From Toxorhynchites rutilus septentrionalis (taxonomy: Eukaryota > Arthropoda > Insecta > Diptera > Culicidae): DNA of 64,000 nt. Below are positions 1 to 9,481 of the stretch, piece after piece. Numbering within the stretch: the first letter of the stretch is position 1; each line of letters starts with the position of its first letter. The position numbers were made by a program, and so were the translations under genes. The DNA is taken from positions 160,865,608-160,929,607 of the forward strand of contig NC_073746.1 of assembly GCF_029784135.1 (NCBI RefSeq). Reading direction: 5' to 3'. The notes below the pieces were generated by a model. That model saw nothing but the letters and a program-made list of their open reading frames with translations. It made no database searches and was not told the DNA's origin.

Positions 1-45
1 GTGAAACAAATCATTTAACATAGAAATATTTAACATAAAAGGTTA

Positions 46-835
46 GAGTGGAGTGGGGTCAAACCGGTCGGTTTTTTTTGGAGAGCTCGTGCGATGGTGT
101 TTTTGCACCAATTTTAAAAATTAAGCACGCGTTGGAAAGGTTGTTTATCTGGCAACATTTTGGCTATACTGACTTCAAGTATGACTAAATATTTTGCAAG
201 CTAAATTCAATAAGGCGAAAGAAAGTTTTTAAAAAGTGGGGGCAATATAGGTCACTATATTTGGCGTGAAATAAAACAATATACACGTTTACAAAATTAG
301 AGCTTGAACTTTTATTTGATGAATATGAATAGCATAGATGCTATAATAATAAGGAACACAAATAATACAGGTTTTCATTGACGCCATTCTGGTAGAAAAA
401 TCTCAATGTAGCATATGATTAAAAAAATACGAAACTGTGGAAGAAAATGCTGAAAAACTAGTTTTGCTTGGCAAACTAGTTTTTCAGCATCTTCCGAAAA
501 AATGTCGCGATTAAATGGCCAAATGCCAGTTGATCTGAATCCAGCGACAATATTCATGCTCGAAGCACCTTTCAACAACGGCTCAGCAACCAGTTCAGCT
601 ATGAGGTCGATGGTAATAGGAATGCCGGAATGGTTGAACATCCACGCCTTGCACGAATAATCAAAATACGTTTTGAGAGGCCTAATAATCCTCTATCGAT
701 AGGCTGCATGCGATGACTGGTGTACGGAGGTAGAGTTAACACTTCAATATTATTCTCCTTACAAAAGTCTAATCCAGAAATCGTCATGTGTGATTCGTGG
801 TTATCCATGATGAGCAGTTTGACCCCATTCTACTC
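46..835 (-). mobile_element. pogo-like DNA transposon, internally deleted
   Basis: The two ends carry inverted copies of the motif GTGGGGTCAAAC preceded by a GAGT-rich tip (46-64 and 817-835; two mismatches over about 19 bp). TA dinucleotides flank both ends (44-45 and 836-837), as expected for Tc1/mariner/pogo insertion. The interior holds the C-terminal part of a pogo-type transposase on the minus strand. The right terminal repeat abuts the DDE domain, so the N-terminal half of the gene is missing and this is a deletion derivative. The superfamily call is firm; the exact family is not. Confidence 0.65.
375..833 (-). pseudogene. pogo/Tigger-type DDE transposase fragment
   Basis: Two minus-strand frames together give the C-terminal half of a DDE_1-type transposase. 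The first (599-808) begins with the catalytic-region motif LIMDNHESH and continues to LPPYTSHRMQPIDRG, the usual pogo-family block that follows the second catalytic aspartate. The second (375-641) contains AGFRSTGIWPFN, the conserved C-terminal block of this family. A frameshift near 600-640 separates them, and the N-terminal DNA-binding part is absent. Such proteins cut and paste their own element in the nucleus. This copy cannot be functional. Confidence 0.7.
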
Positions 836-837
836 TA

Positions 838-1164
838 CATAAAAATTGGATCCGAAAAAACACAAAAAATAAACACACATTAGAACAATTCCAAAACATA
901 ATTTAACAAAATAAACATACGAAATAAACAACAGAAGACATGGATGCCCACGGGTCGTAGCTCCAAAGCCAATGGGAAGGAAAATGTTTTCCAATGGGAC
1001 CAATGAGCCAATGGGAAGGAAAAGGAATTCCTCTTGAACATGGAATCGAAGCTGATCCGTGGCTGATCAATTTTTCACGCGGTAGATCCTGAAGATTAGT
1101 TCGGTATTTGTGAGTAGCAGAAAAGCGCTACTACTCTCGTTTGGATTAAAAAAAATCAAGGGTA
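838..1164. other. unassigned AT-rich spacer with a short direct repeat
   Basis: No coding signal is seen. A 17-bp sequence, GCCAATGGGAAGGAAAA, occurs twice (about 968-984 and 1007-1023), 39 bp apart, with a partial third copy between. It looks like a local duplication. Confidence 0.4.
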
Positions 1165-2041
1165 CCGTTCTGAATCATATTTCGGTCACTTTGTTCTAAT
1201 ATCTTGAAATGCCTAATGCACTGATGATATAACTATAAAATCAATATCACAATTGCTTCTTTAGAGTAATCCCTCGGTTTCACTATCATTTTATATGAGA
1301 ACTACATTTGAATTATAACACAATCGGCGAAAATCTGACAACACTACTCGCTATCGTTTGTGTTTGACGTTTGCTTAGCGTGAGCACGTAGAATTTATCC
1401 GTTCATCAATATTTAAATTTCTCCTGTGTTTCAGCAGTTCTCATCATCGTTAACAGTTTACTGCAATTGATTGTTAAGTGTTTCGCAGTTATAAAATATG
1501 ATCAAGTGTAATGTTATTTGAGGGGCTTAGAATGCAAGGGGTGTAAGTGACTTAATCGATTTCTCTTCATCAACTTTTTCTGTAGTTAATAACTCAATTG
1601 CAAAAACGTTCCAATTTAAGTTTGCTATAGAATCTGATAGGTGAGGTTCTGACCTATCTTCCACATTGTCAAATACAGCTGGGAATGTATTTGAGGCTAA
1701 GCTATGACCAAAAGAGAGAGTCGATGTAGAGAAATCGATCAAATCACTTACACCCCTTTCATTCTAAGCCCCTCATTTTCGTTCAAAGTGTCCGAAATCT
1801 AAATTCAATTTGCCCGAAATTTGATTTAGTGTCCGAAGTTTGATTCTTATTCGCTTCATTGAAAAAGCATTTTATTTGATGATTTCTTTTATGTTTCATC
1901 AAATAGGTACCAAAGTAGAAATCTTAAAAGCATATTGAACTAAAATCAACTAAACTATTAACCAAATAATACCTGTGCATAAAGTTTAGACCTCTTTCCT
2001 ACATCATATGCCTTAAGCATCCGAAATATGATTCAGAATGG
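1165..2041. mobile_element. MITE with TA target duplication, hosting a nested MITE
   Basis: Terminal inverted repeats of about 21 bp (one mismatch) begin CCGTTCTGAATCATATTTCG at 1165 and end in the complement at 2041. TA is duplicated at 1163-1164 and 2042-2043, a Tc1/mariner/pogo signature. The right half holds several degenerate direct copies of TCCGAAATTTGATT (about 1788, 1812, 1829 and 2020), echoing the terminal sequence. No transposase is present, so the element is non-autonomous. A second MITE lies inside it. Confidence 0.6.
1520..1774 (+). mobile_element. MITE family A, copy 1
   Basis: A 255-bp unit begins GAGGGGCTTAGAATGCAAGG and ends with the inverted CATTCTAAGCCCCTC. Flanking ATTT at 1516-1519 and 1775-1778 looks like a 4-bp TSD. 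Other copies lie at 18605-18859, 27230-27478 and, partially, at 18456-18583. It has no coding capacity. Confidence 0.75.
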
Positions 2042-2043
2042 TA

Positions 2044-2504
2044 TAATTGAAATGCGAACTTTGATCAATCGAGTCCCATCTCATATTTCTATCAACCTAT
2101 CGGTCTACAAAATATTTTTTTTCTGAAGACTTCTGACATGATTTAGCGTTATTTGCACATCGTTTTGAGGGGGTATTCTTGGATAGAGGCACGAATTTCG
2201 GACATTTTTCGAGAAACAAAACAAAGAATATTTTTGAATATTTAATTATTTCTTTATTTATAACAATAAATCGAAAATTGGACGGAAAAAAACAAAAAAA
2301 AGTTGCGCCACGGCGTACATGGCGTCTGGTTATCCAAAACGAAAAAAATCGAACAGATTCTGAATCAATAAAGATGCCGCTATCGCATGAACCTCGGATA
2401 AGTCAAAAACTTTTTTTTTGACAAAATAGTGACCGTTCGAAGAAAAAAAAAACTTTTTAAAACGCTTTTTTTACGTTTCTCGACTGTTCAAAAACGACGA
2501 ATAA
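2044..2504. other. AT-rich spacer without recognisable feature
   Basis: Poly-A and poly-T runs are frequent and open frames are lysine-rich artefacts of AT-rich sequence. Nothing resembling a gene is seen. Confidence 0.5.
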
Positions 2505-3012
2505 AGGGTGTGTCACATCAAATTGCATCACGGAAAAAACGATGTAGAAATTTGCCCAGTAGACCGATCCTTTTGAAAATTTTAGACAGTAAAATAAAAA
2601 CTATTAAACAACTTTTGGCATTTTCTTTTTATTCATACTTCGAGCCCAAGCCCGTATGCTCGCACCTTCCTCTTTACCCCGTCCATAAGGTTCTGTACAA
2701 CGTCAGGTTGTAGTTTTGAACAGAAATCCATTTTCTCTTGAAGTCCGCCTCCGATTTGACAACTTTTGGGTTCTTCCGGAGGGCCTGCTTCATAATCGCC
2801 CAATATTTCTCTATTGGGCGAAGCTCCGGCGCGTTGGGCGGGTTCATTTCCTTTGGCACGAAGATGACCCCGTTGGCTTCGTACCATTCCAACACGTCCT
2901 TTGAATAGTGGCACGAAGCGAGATCCGACCAGAAGATGGTCGGACCCTAGTGCTGCTTCAATAGTGGTAGTAAGCGCTTCTGTAGGCACTCCTTAAGGTA
3001 AACCTGCCCGTT
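2505..3012 (-). mobile_element. DD37E IS630/Tc1/mariner (ITmD37E-like) transposon, 3' part
   Basis: The minus-strand transposase remnant is followed by an AT-rich tail. It ends at a terminal sequence containing AGGGTGTGTCACATCAAATT (2505-2524), typical of a transposon end in this group. The matching 5' end is not in the window, so the copy is truncated near 3012. Confidence 0.6.
2633..3012 (-). pseudogene. DD37E transposase, C-terminal half, broken
   Basis: Reading the minus strand, the block FWSDLASCHY carries the second catalytic Asp. MNPPNAPELRPIEKYW carries the final Glu. I count 37 residues between Asp and Glu, the DD37E spacing described for a mosquito transposon group. The C-terminus, GVKRKVRAYG, lies in another frame, so there is a frameshift near 2700. 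An in-frame stop (near 2950) precedes the catalytic Asp. The N-terminal helix-turn-helix region is missing, so the protein is dead. Confidence 0.7.
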
Positions 3013-3289
3013 TGAAAGATAAAATGTAGGTAATTGTTCAAATTTTCATAAAAACACTAAATTAAAAAAAAATCTAATTAAAATTTATTTTCTCAAAAAT
3101 GTATTATATTAAATTCTCTAAAAATTATATGAATAACCCTCACAATTTCCAATTACGATTTTTACAGTGAAAACCCAGCAACAACTTTATCATGTTTTTT
3201 TGAACAAAATACAACTGTATTCTAAAAAGTTTCAGATCTTACTGAAATATGAACTTTCGTCGAAGACGTTAGCCTTCTATCTTTTATAC
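3013..3289. other. AT-rich spacer
   Basis: Low-complexity A/T sequence with no gene-like signal. Confidence 0.4.
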
Positions 3290-3620
3290 TGCCGTTCTAC
3301 GCATAGTTGTCCCATGTTCCAAAATCAGCAACTGAGAAAAACGCAATCAAAGTATCCTCGCATATTTGTCTATCAAAAGTTTTTTATAAGCACTATACTA
3401 TTGTTCTATGAAATGTGATGAGATCCCCTCACTGAATCAATCATGCTTGATTACTGGTATAAAAATTCATGGTGGTACTGTTATGGCTAGAATATCAACA
3501 TGGGACAATTGAACTTTATGTTGTTTTTTGATATACAATATTTCTTTTTGTGTTTTTCCGAAAGATTATGCATAGAAGCATCGTTTTATGAAGAAATGAG
3601 TGATCTGCAACACCTTCGCA
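3290..3620. repeat. interspersed repeat with ATGGGACAA-type motifs, left copy
   Basis: This stretch shares blocks with 5590-5790 in direct orientation: a TAGAATATCAACAT core, then TTGATGTTG-like and GTGTTTTTCCG blocks, then ACGTTTTATGAAGAAA. It also contains GTTCTACGCATAGTTGTCCC (from about 3295), whose complement recurs near 5766. The two copies flank the non-LTR retrotransposon at 3711-5493. The family is unidentified and no TIRs could be fixed. Confidence 0.45.
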
Positions 3621-3710
3621 GAATATAAATCTCATCGTTATTAGACATTCGCTAACAAAGTGTACACGTATTCTGGTAAACTTTTTCTTATTTGTCAAAC
3701 TTTCCATCCC

Positions 3711-5496
3711 AGTTCGTCGATGGAGTGATCGTGCTGGTCAAGAAGCGAGGCGGGGGAGACGACGCGCACTCCTACAGACCAATCAGTCTGATAAACTACG
3801 ACTACAAAATTCTCTCTCTTATTTTGAAACGGCGGCTTGAAAATGTGCTTCAAGCCCATGGTGTTTTGACTGGTTCGCAAAAATGTTCAAACGCGGAGCG
3901 CAATATCTTCCAAGCAACACTAGCTTTGAAAGATAGAATTGCACAGCTGAAAGCAAGCAGACAGAAAGGGAAGCCGATCTCTTTTGATCTCGATCATGCT
4001 TTCGAGTGGACCATGAATTTTTATTTACCACGATGCGAGCTTTGGGATTAAATTCAGCGTTTGTGAACTTGCTTTCCCGTATAGCAGCAACCTCTTCCTC
4101 CCGCTTGCTCATCAACGGACATCTCTCCGCTTCGTTTCCAATCCAACGATCTGTTCGTCAAGGGGATCCGCTCTCGATGCATCTTTTCGTGCTCTACCTT
4201 CATCCTCTTCTGCGGTGATTAGAACAAGTGTGTGGAGCAGATCTAGTTATCGCTTACGCAGATGACATCAGTGCCATTGTATCCAGTGTCGATAAGCTCG
4301 ATGCAATGCGAAACTTATTCCGGCGTTTTGAAAGAGTGGCAGGGGCACGCCTGAATGAAAACAAAACCATCGCAATCAACGTCGGCTGCGTAAACGATCC
4401 GATAAATGTTGCGTGGCTTCGCACAGAAAACACCGTTAAAATTCTTGGAGTGTTTTTCGAGAATTCGATACGGTGCATGATGAAGACGAATTGGGACCTA
4501 CTTGTGACCAGCTTCTCGCGCTTAGTATGGCTGCTTTCATTACGCAGCTTATCGTTACACCAAAAGGTAACGCTGCTAAACATTTTTATTTCGTCAAGAA
4601 TGTGGTACATGGCAGCAAATTTGCACCCAATGGCAGTTCACGTGGCGAAACTGACGGCCACTATGCGAAGATATCTTTTCCGTGGTACATGTGCAACCAT
4701 TCCAATGGAGCAACTAGCGCGTCGACGGGAGGATGGTGGCCTCAACCTGCAATTGCCAGCGTTGAAATGTAAGGCGTTGCTTATCAACCGTCACTTACAC
4801 GAAATAGTTTCCCTTCCCTATTATAATTCCTTCCTCTCCCAAACAAACGTCCCCCCTTCAGATCTTCCCTGCCTAAAACTCATCCTGAACCACTTCCCAA
4901 CTTTCCCCTTCCAAATTTGACAGCAGCCTACCGCCAGTCTCATCCATCGATTCTTCGCCGAACGAACAGCAAAACCAAAAGTTGAAACAGCGAATCCTAC
5001 AATTAACTGGCCCCGGGTGTGGAAGAATATCACTGCTCGGGACTTATTACCTTCACAACGCAGCATTCTATATATCTGGACAAACGAAAAATTTTCACAC
5101 CGACGACTGATGTTTGCTATGAGAAGAACGGACAATGAAATGTGTTTACACTGTTCTGCGAGTATTGAGACAATAGAACACAAATTTTTCGGCTGCTCGA
5201 GAGTACGAGACGCTTACAATGTGCTACAGCAAAAGCTGCAAGTGGTAACTGGCAGACAACGCATTCTTCAATTCGACAATCTCCTTCGGCCCTCACTGGA
5301 GGGGATAGCAGCGAATGAAAGAACTCTAATAATGAAATTGTTATTGATATATCACCTTCATTGATAGCAGCAATGATAGGATTGATATAGATGAATTAAA
5401 ATTTAATTTTGAAGTCGAGGTTTAAAACAATTATGTAAATAATTTTTAATGAACAAACAAACGACTAATAAACGTATTATTGAAAAAAAAAGAAAT
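3711..5496 (+). pseudogene. non-LTR retrotransposon ORF2 (RT plus C-terminal zinc knuckle), 5'-truncated and broken
   Basis: The plus strand encodes most of a reverse transcriptase followed by a C-terminal cysteine/histidine domain. Visible blocks are SYRPISLINYDYKILSLIL (RT block 1-2), ISFDLDHAF (catalytic Asp), RQGDPLSMHLF (before the active site), YADDIS near 4255 (active-site YADD), and CLHCSASIETIEHKFFGC near 5140 (CCHC knuckle of the zf-RVT type). Breaks: a frameshift near 4000, an in-frame TGA at 4216-4218 and another at 4918-4920. The frame ends at 5364 and an A-rich tail follows at about 5482-5496. A short AGTTCGT occurs at both ends (3711 and 5497) and may be a TSD. The endonuclease is missing through 5' truncation. 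L1-like clade is my best guess. Confidence 0.7.
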
Positions 5497-5589
5497 AGTT
5501 CGTTTTTCCGAACCAGAAATGAGTGCATGAGCCCTGCTGAAAGTGTGGCATGAAATTCTTATACTTGAACCGATTTATTCGATGTGGAT

Positions 5590-5790
5590 CTACAAAAAAT
5601 ACATGGTGGGACAGTTATGAATAGAATATCAACATTGGATAATTTAGCTTGATGTTGTTTTTTTTAAGTTGGGAACAAACTATATGTTTTTTTTGTGTTT
5701 TTCCGTATGATTATTCATAAAAACAACGTTTTATGAAGAAAAGGGAAAATCGTCAAAAAGTAACATGAGACAACTATACGTAGAACGGTA
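5590..5790. repeat. interspersed repeat with ATGGGACAA-type motifs, right copy
   Basis: Same family as 3290-3620. It includes TGGGACAGTTATGAATAGAA and the complement of the left copy's CATAGTTGTCCC block near 5766. Family unknown. Confidence 0.4.
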
Positions 5791-5828
5791 TAGTCTCTGG
5801 AATATGAAGCATTTTTGTATGGAGACTC

Positions 5829-6880
5829 CTGGAAAAATAATGTTCTACTCGTAACATGTTTGTGTGTAAATTCTCGCGTTTGACATATTATTCACGTGAA
5901 TCTAAATAGAAAAAAGTTAGTAGAGCATGTGAATCGCGATAATTTATACATAAAAATGTTACGAATCGAACATAATCATGTTTTTTTAAAATTACAATAG
6001 TAGTGTAATAAAAACATGGAAAAGTTTTTGTTCCAAATTTTTCCCTGTAAAAGCGCCACCTTTCAATCTATTGGGACTTGTTGGAAATCGTATAGGCTAT
6101 TCATATATTTTTTTCGAATCACAAAAAAAGGTTTCGAGAAAAATGAATTTTAATTTCCAAAATATTTTCATTCAATGATTTTTTTTTCAGAAATTTGATA
6201 TTTTTCAATGAATAAATAAATAAAAAAAAATGTAGATATTTTAAAGAACATTTTTTTTAGGTTTTTTAACGTTTATTTAAAAAAAATATTTAAAAACTAT
6301 AAGATCTTCAAAAGGTTGGTTGAATAATAAAAGAATAGAAGTTTCTTAAGGTTTTCATTGAAAACTATCGAACAAATTCTTGAGAATAAATTTTATGAAC
6401 GAAAAAACATATATTTCCTCGAAAACGTCTTCTTCTTCTTCTTCTTCTTTTTCTTCTTCTTCTTCTTCTTCTTACGTGACACTAACGTTCCTAGAGGAAC
6501 TTCGCCGTCTCAACGTAGTATTACTTGTGTCAATAACACGCCTTGAATGCATTCTGAGTGGCAAACATCTAGAATACGCGTAACCACAGTGCAAGTCGAA
6601 TGAAATTTTTTTGACGAGAAATTCCCCCGACCAGAACGGGAATCGAACCCGAACCCCCGGCATGTAAGGTGTGACGCTAACCACTCGACCACTGGACTCG
6701 AAAACATATGTTTTCAAAATTCTGAAAAAATAGATATAGCCCTTACAATTTCCAACAACTCACCCATACATAGGAAGAAGGGCATTTTTACAGGGAAGAA
6801 GTTTCTTGAACAAAAACTTTCAATGTTTTCGTTGAAAAATGACTATTAATGTTTGATTCGTAACATTTTATGTATGTGCT
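5829..6880. repeat. fold-back (long inverted) repeat carrying a SINE
   Basis: The left arm (about 5935-6110) contains ACATAAAAATGTTACGAATC, AAAGTTTTTGTTC and TTTTCCCTGTAAAA blocks. Their complements occur in the opposite order at about 6725-6880. A shorter hairpin lies further left (5829-5992), with an ATGTTCTACTCGTAACAT arm. The AT-rich centre holds the SINE at 6427-6696. Related single arms are seen near 38030-38300 and 42160-42370, so this is a dispersed family. No coding capacity was found. Confidence 0.55.
6427..6696 (-). mobile_element. tRNA-derived SINE family 1, copy 1
   Basis: On the minus strand the 5' end carries an RNA polymerase III A box (GGTCGAGTGGTTAGCG) and a B box (GGGTTCGATTCCCGTTC). 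A tRNA-unrelated body and a (GAA)n tail follow, seen as (TTC)n at 6427-6471. A 9-bp TSD, CTCGAAAAC, occurs at 6418-6426 and 6697-6705. It is related to the copies at about 45455-45724 and 63201-63471. Confidence 0.85.
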
Positions 6881-7079
6881 TAATTCCAAATGAAATCGTC
6901 CTGAAAATGCAGATTTCAAAAACATATATTTTTGATTCGAATGAGAGTTTGTATTCCATTTGGGTTGGAGGAAATATGAGTTTTCCACAGCGATTTGGAA
7001 TTTTTTGACTCAAGTGTATCTTTCCAATAGAGCGTATTGATTTTAATAAGAGAAATCTTTGACAATTTATACCTCAAAA

Positions 7080-7420
7080 AGTATGAGTCGTACCGAAATA
7101 GTGTCTTAGAAAGACATATAATATTGATGTTTAAACGTGATAAAAAATGTACACTGAGAAAAAAAAGTTAGTTCTTTTTTTATTTGCGAAAAAAATGTTT
7201 GATTTTAAATATCTAAATTTTTTTTTTTAATTTTTTAAATTTTTTTCACATAAAATAGAAGTTATGTAGAAAATTTTAAAAATGGGTCCAAGATGGTAAA
7301 ACTATTTTCGACAAACTTTGTGGAACATCGAGGAATATTCAAAACATATTATTGTTGTGTGTTGACAATCAATTTCAGCCACAAATTATGAATCCTCTTG
7401 TGCTTTAAAAAAAAAGCGCA
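7080..7420. repeat. interspersed repeat, inverted relative to 14400-14690
   Basis: The order of landmarks is a GTATGAGT...GACATA stretch, a poly-A/T core, ATAGAAGTTATGTAGAAAAT, AACTTTGTGGAACAT and TTCAGCCACAAATTATGAA. It recurs in inverted order and orientation near 14400-14690. Neither copy shows coding sequence or clear TIRs. The family is unidentified. Confidence 0.5.
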
Positions 7421-7575
7421 TTTGCATGAAAATAAGGTTGTTGTGATTTGCGATTTTTTCCGAAATTTTTTTTATTTGTGCTTCAAGATGAAATTCAAAG
7501 TCATCACTAGAACAATGACCAAGGTAACAATCCATCGATTCGTTCTTTATTATGGAGGTGAATAAGGTTCTCTGG

Positions 7576-8033
7576 GCGCGTTCGTTTAGTAAGCGATCGA
7601 TCTTGAGTTCAAAACTCAGGGCCCTCATTTGACCATCTTTGTGTTGTTTGAATAACTACGTCCACGCAACAATCATCAGCGATGGAAATCGATCCACGGT
7701 CGAAATAAGATCGATTCATCCATACAACTGCTCTGCTCTGCAAGACACATCGGGCTGCTGTTCTATAAATAACTCAACAATGATCAATCAACTGTCTCCG
7801 CTGTCCGGTGGTCCAACTGGATAATGGAAGAACAGAAAGAATACTCTTACGCCTAAATGGCTACTGTGTGAATGTACCATATGTAATGGTATAGAAGAAA
7901 TACTGGCAAATGGCAACTGTGTAATGTGCTAATTATAGATATGATAACCATGTGACATGTACACGATTAAAATTCGGCTCTGTTACAGCTAAAATGCTAA
8001 TGAGCCTTTAATAAATAAATGGGATAAAAAAAA
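7576..8033 (+). mobile_element. non-LTR retrotransposon 3' end (UTR only), 5'-truncated
   Basis: A perfect 12-bp direct repeat, AAGGTTCTCTGG, brackets this segment (7564-7575 and 8034-8045). The segment ends in AATGAGCCTTTAATAAATAA followed by poly(A) just before the right TSD. This is the expected structure of a target-primed insertion truncated at its 5' side. The poly(A) signal AATAAA is present. No protein block remains, so the clade cannot be named. The terminal ATGAGCCTT...AATAAA signature resembles the 3' end of the element ending at 57647. Confidence 0.75.
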
Positions 8034-8108
8034 AAGGTTCTCTGGCAAATTTAAGCTTTGTAGTTATATCTGCAATTTTAAGTCATGACACAATAGCTGT
8101 GCAAGTAT

Positions 8109-8354
8109 GTGTATCTAAATTGGTTCCATGGTGCGGCATCCCAGTATAAAAATAGCAAAAATGTTGTGAGTTTATGTCAGATTAAACCGAAATACGACAT
8201 TGACGCAGAATGGCATTTTCTCGCAACATCACACGGCAAAGGAACATGTGATGCAATTGGTGGTAGAGTAAATGATCTTGGTTTGCCTGATTTAGGGTGT
8301 TTTCACGCAACTCGTAAATGCGAATCGATTTTTCTTCATGAAAATCACATATAA
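8109..8354 (+). pseudogene. fragment of a repeat-encoded protein (DGAASQYKN-type)
   Basis: The frame reads a HGAASQYKNSKN block, then AEWHFLATSHGKGTCDAIGG, and ends at a stop. To my recollection a (D)GAA.QYKN...ATSHGK..CDG.GG arrangement occurs in a widely repeated family of arthropod uncharacterised, transposon-associated proteins. The leading Asp of the usual motif is His here. No start or flanking domains are visible, so this is an isolated, probably dead fragment. The biochemical role is unknown to me. Confidence 0.45.
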
Positions 8355-8465
8355 TCAATACGAGATTGGGTTGTGGGTCCCAAGTCTCTAGTTTGCTAAT
8401 ACTACCATTAGTTGAAATTATTCAAATTTTTATGTGTTTTAACGATTTTCCTCAAAAAGAAATTA

Positions 8466-9166
8466 TGATCATGGTTTGTCCAAAAAATGATTATGGTTTG
8501 TCCGGTTTTAGAAATTGCAATTTTTGAATGAATTTTCGAATTTTCAAGTAGATGTTGCATTTCTCATTACTTGAGTTTACTATCATCATATTGATCCATT
8601 CATAATTTAGGCTTTCTTCAGAATATTGGCTTTTCTTTGGCATTTTAGAAGTGTTCACCACAACATACTCAACACAGAGAAGTTTCATTTCTGCTATGCG
8701 CGAAGGACACCATAAACAAACTGCAGCGCGTCAAGCGGGTGCCATAGAAATCATGTGGACAAAACAACATTCGTGAATTGCACAACTCATGATCAGAATT
8801 GAGGTAATCGAAATGCGTGAATTACATGGTTTAGCTATGTAAATCTGATACAAATGGTGTGCAAGCATGATGTTTACAATATTTGTAAATGTTATAATCC
8901 CGAGAAGGTCAGTCACCAGATGACTATTTAAAAGTTAACTCAAATGAGGGGCGCATTGACATCAATAGAAGGTGTGTTTTGTAATCCTTCAAAACATGTG
9001 AATCCGTAAAAATATACTATAAAACTACTGTAAATCATGAATTAGACAATTTTATTTATATGTTTTGAAACATTCGAATACCCGGATTGACAAAGGTGTG
9101 CTGAATTAGAGCATTCAAAAAAGTGGACAAACCATGATCATATTTTCGATTGGACAAACCAAAATC
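8466..9166. mobile_element. DNA element bounded by doubled TGGTTTGTCC inverted repeats
   Basis: The left end has TGATCATGGTTTGTCC (8466-8481) followed by TGATTATGGTTTGTCC (8488-8503). The right end has the complements at 9125-9140 and 9151-9166. Two spaced copies at each end in opposite orientation suggest a transposon with repeated binding sites at its termini. No TSD could be fixed and no coding sequence was recognised. Confidence 0.5.
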
Positions 9167-9358
9167 ATTTTCCTTACCTATATCCGAGAATAAAGTAGCA
9201 GCAAAGTTGTACTCTAACGACAATGCCACAAGTTATCATAATGTGTATAGAAACGTAAGAATGTAGTGAAAAAATGGAATTATATACAACAAAAGTGTTA
9301 GTTAAGCAAAATAAATGTTGATTGAAAATAAATGCTAAAAATTCTATTGTTATTATTA

Positions 9359-9481
9359 GGGGCTGTCCACATACCACGTGGACTGAAAAAGCATGATTTT
9401 AGACACCCCCTCCCTCTCCGTGGACAAGCGTGGACATTTCTTATACCCCTCCCTCTGTTGTCCACGTGGACATTCCTACAG
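9359..9481 (+). mobile_element. short palindromic MITE family B, copy 1
   Basis: The unit begins GGGGCTGTCCACATACCACG, contains a GGACAAGCGTGGACATTT core between two C-rich blocks, and ends with a decayed copy of the inverted terminus (GTCCACGTGGACATTCCTAC). A second copy at 13186-13290 preserves the opposite terminus. Non-coding. Confidence 0.55.

Noticed and set aside
2179..2713. lysine/arginine-rich plus-strand ORFs
   Set aside because: The composition follows A-runs. The right part is antisense to the DD37E transposase relic.
6358..6583. coding sequences from the CTT/TTC repeat region
   Set aside because: Poly-Ser or poly-Phe frames are produced by the SINE's (GAA)n tail.
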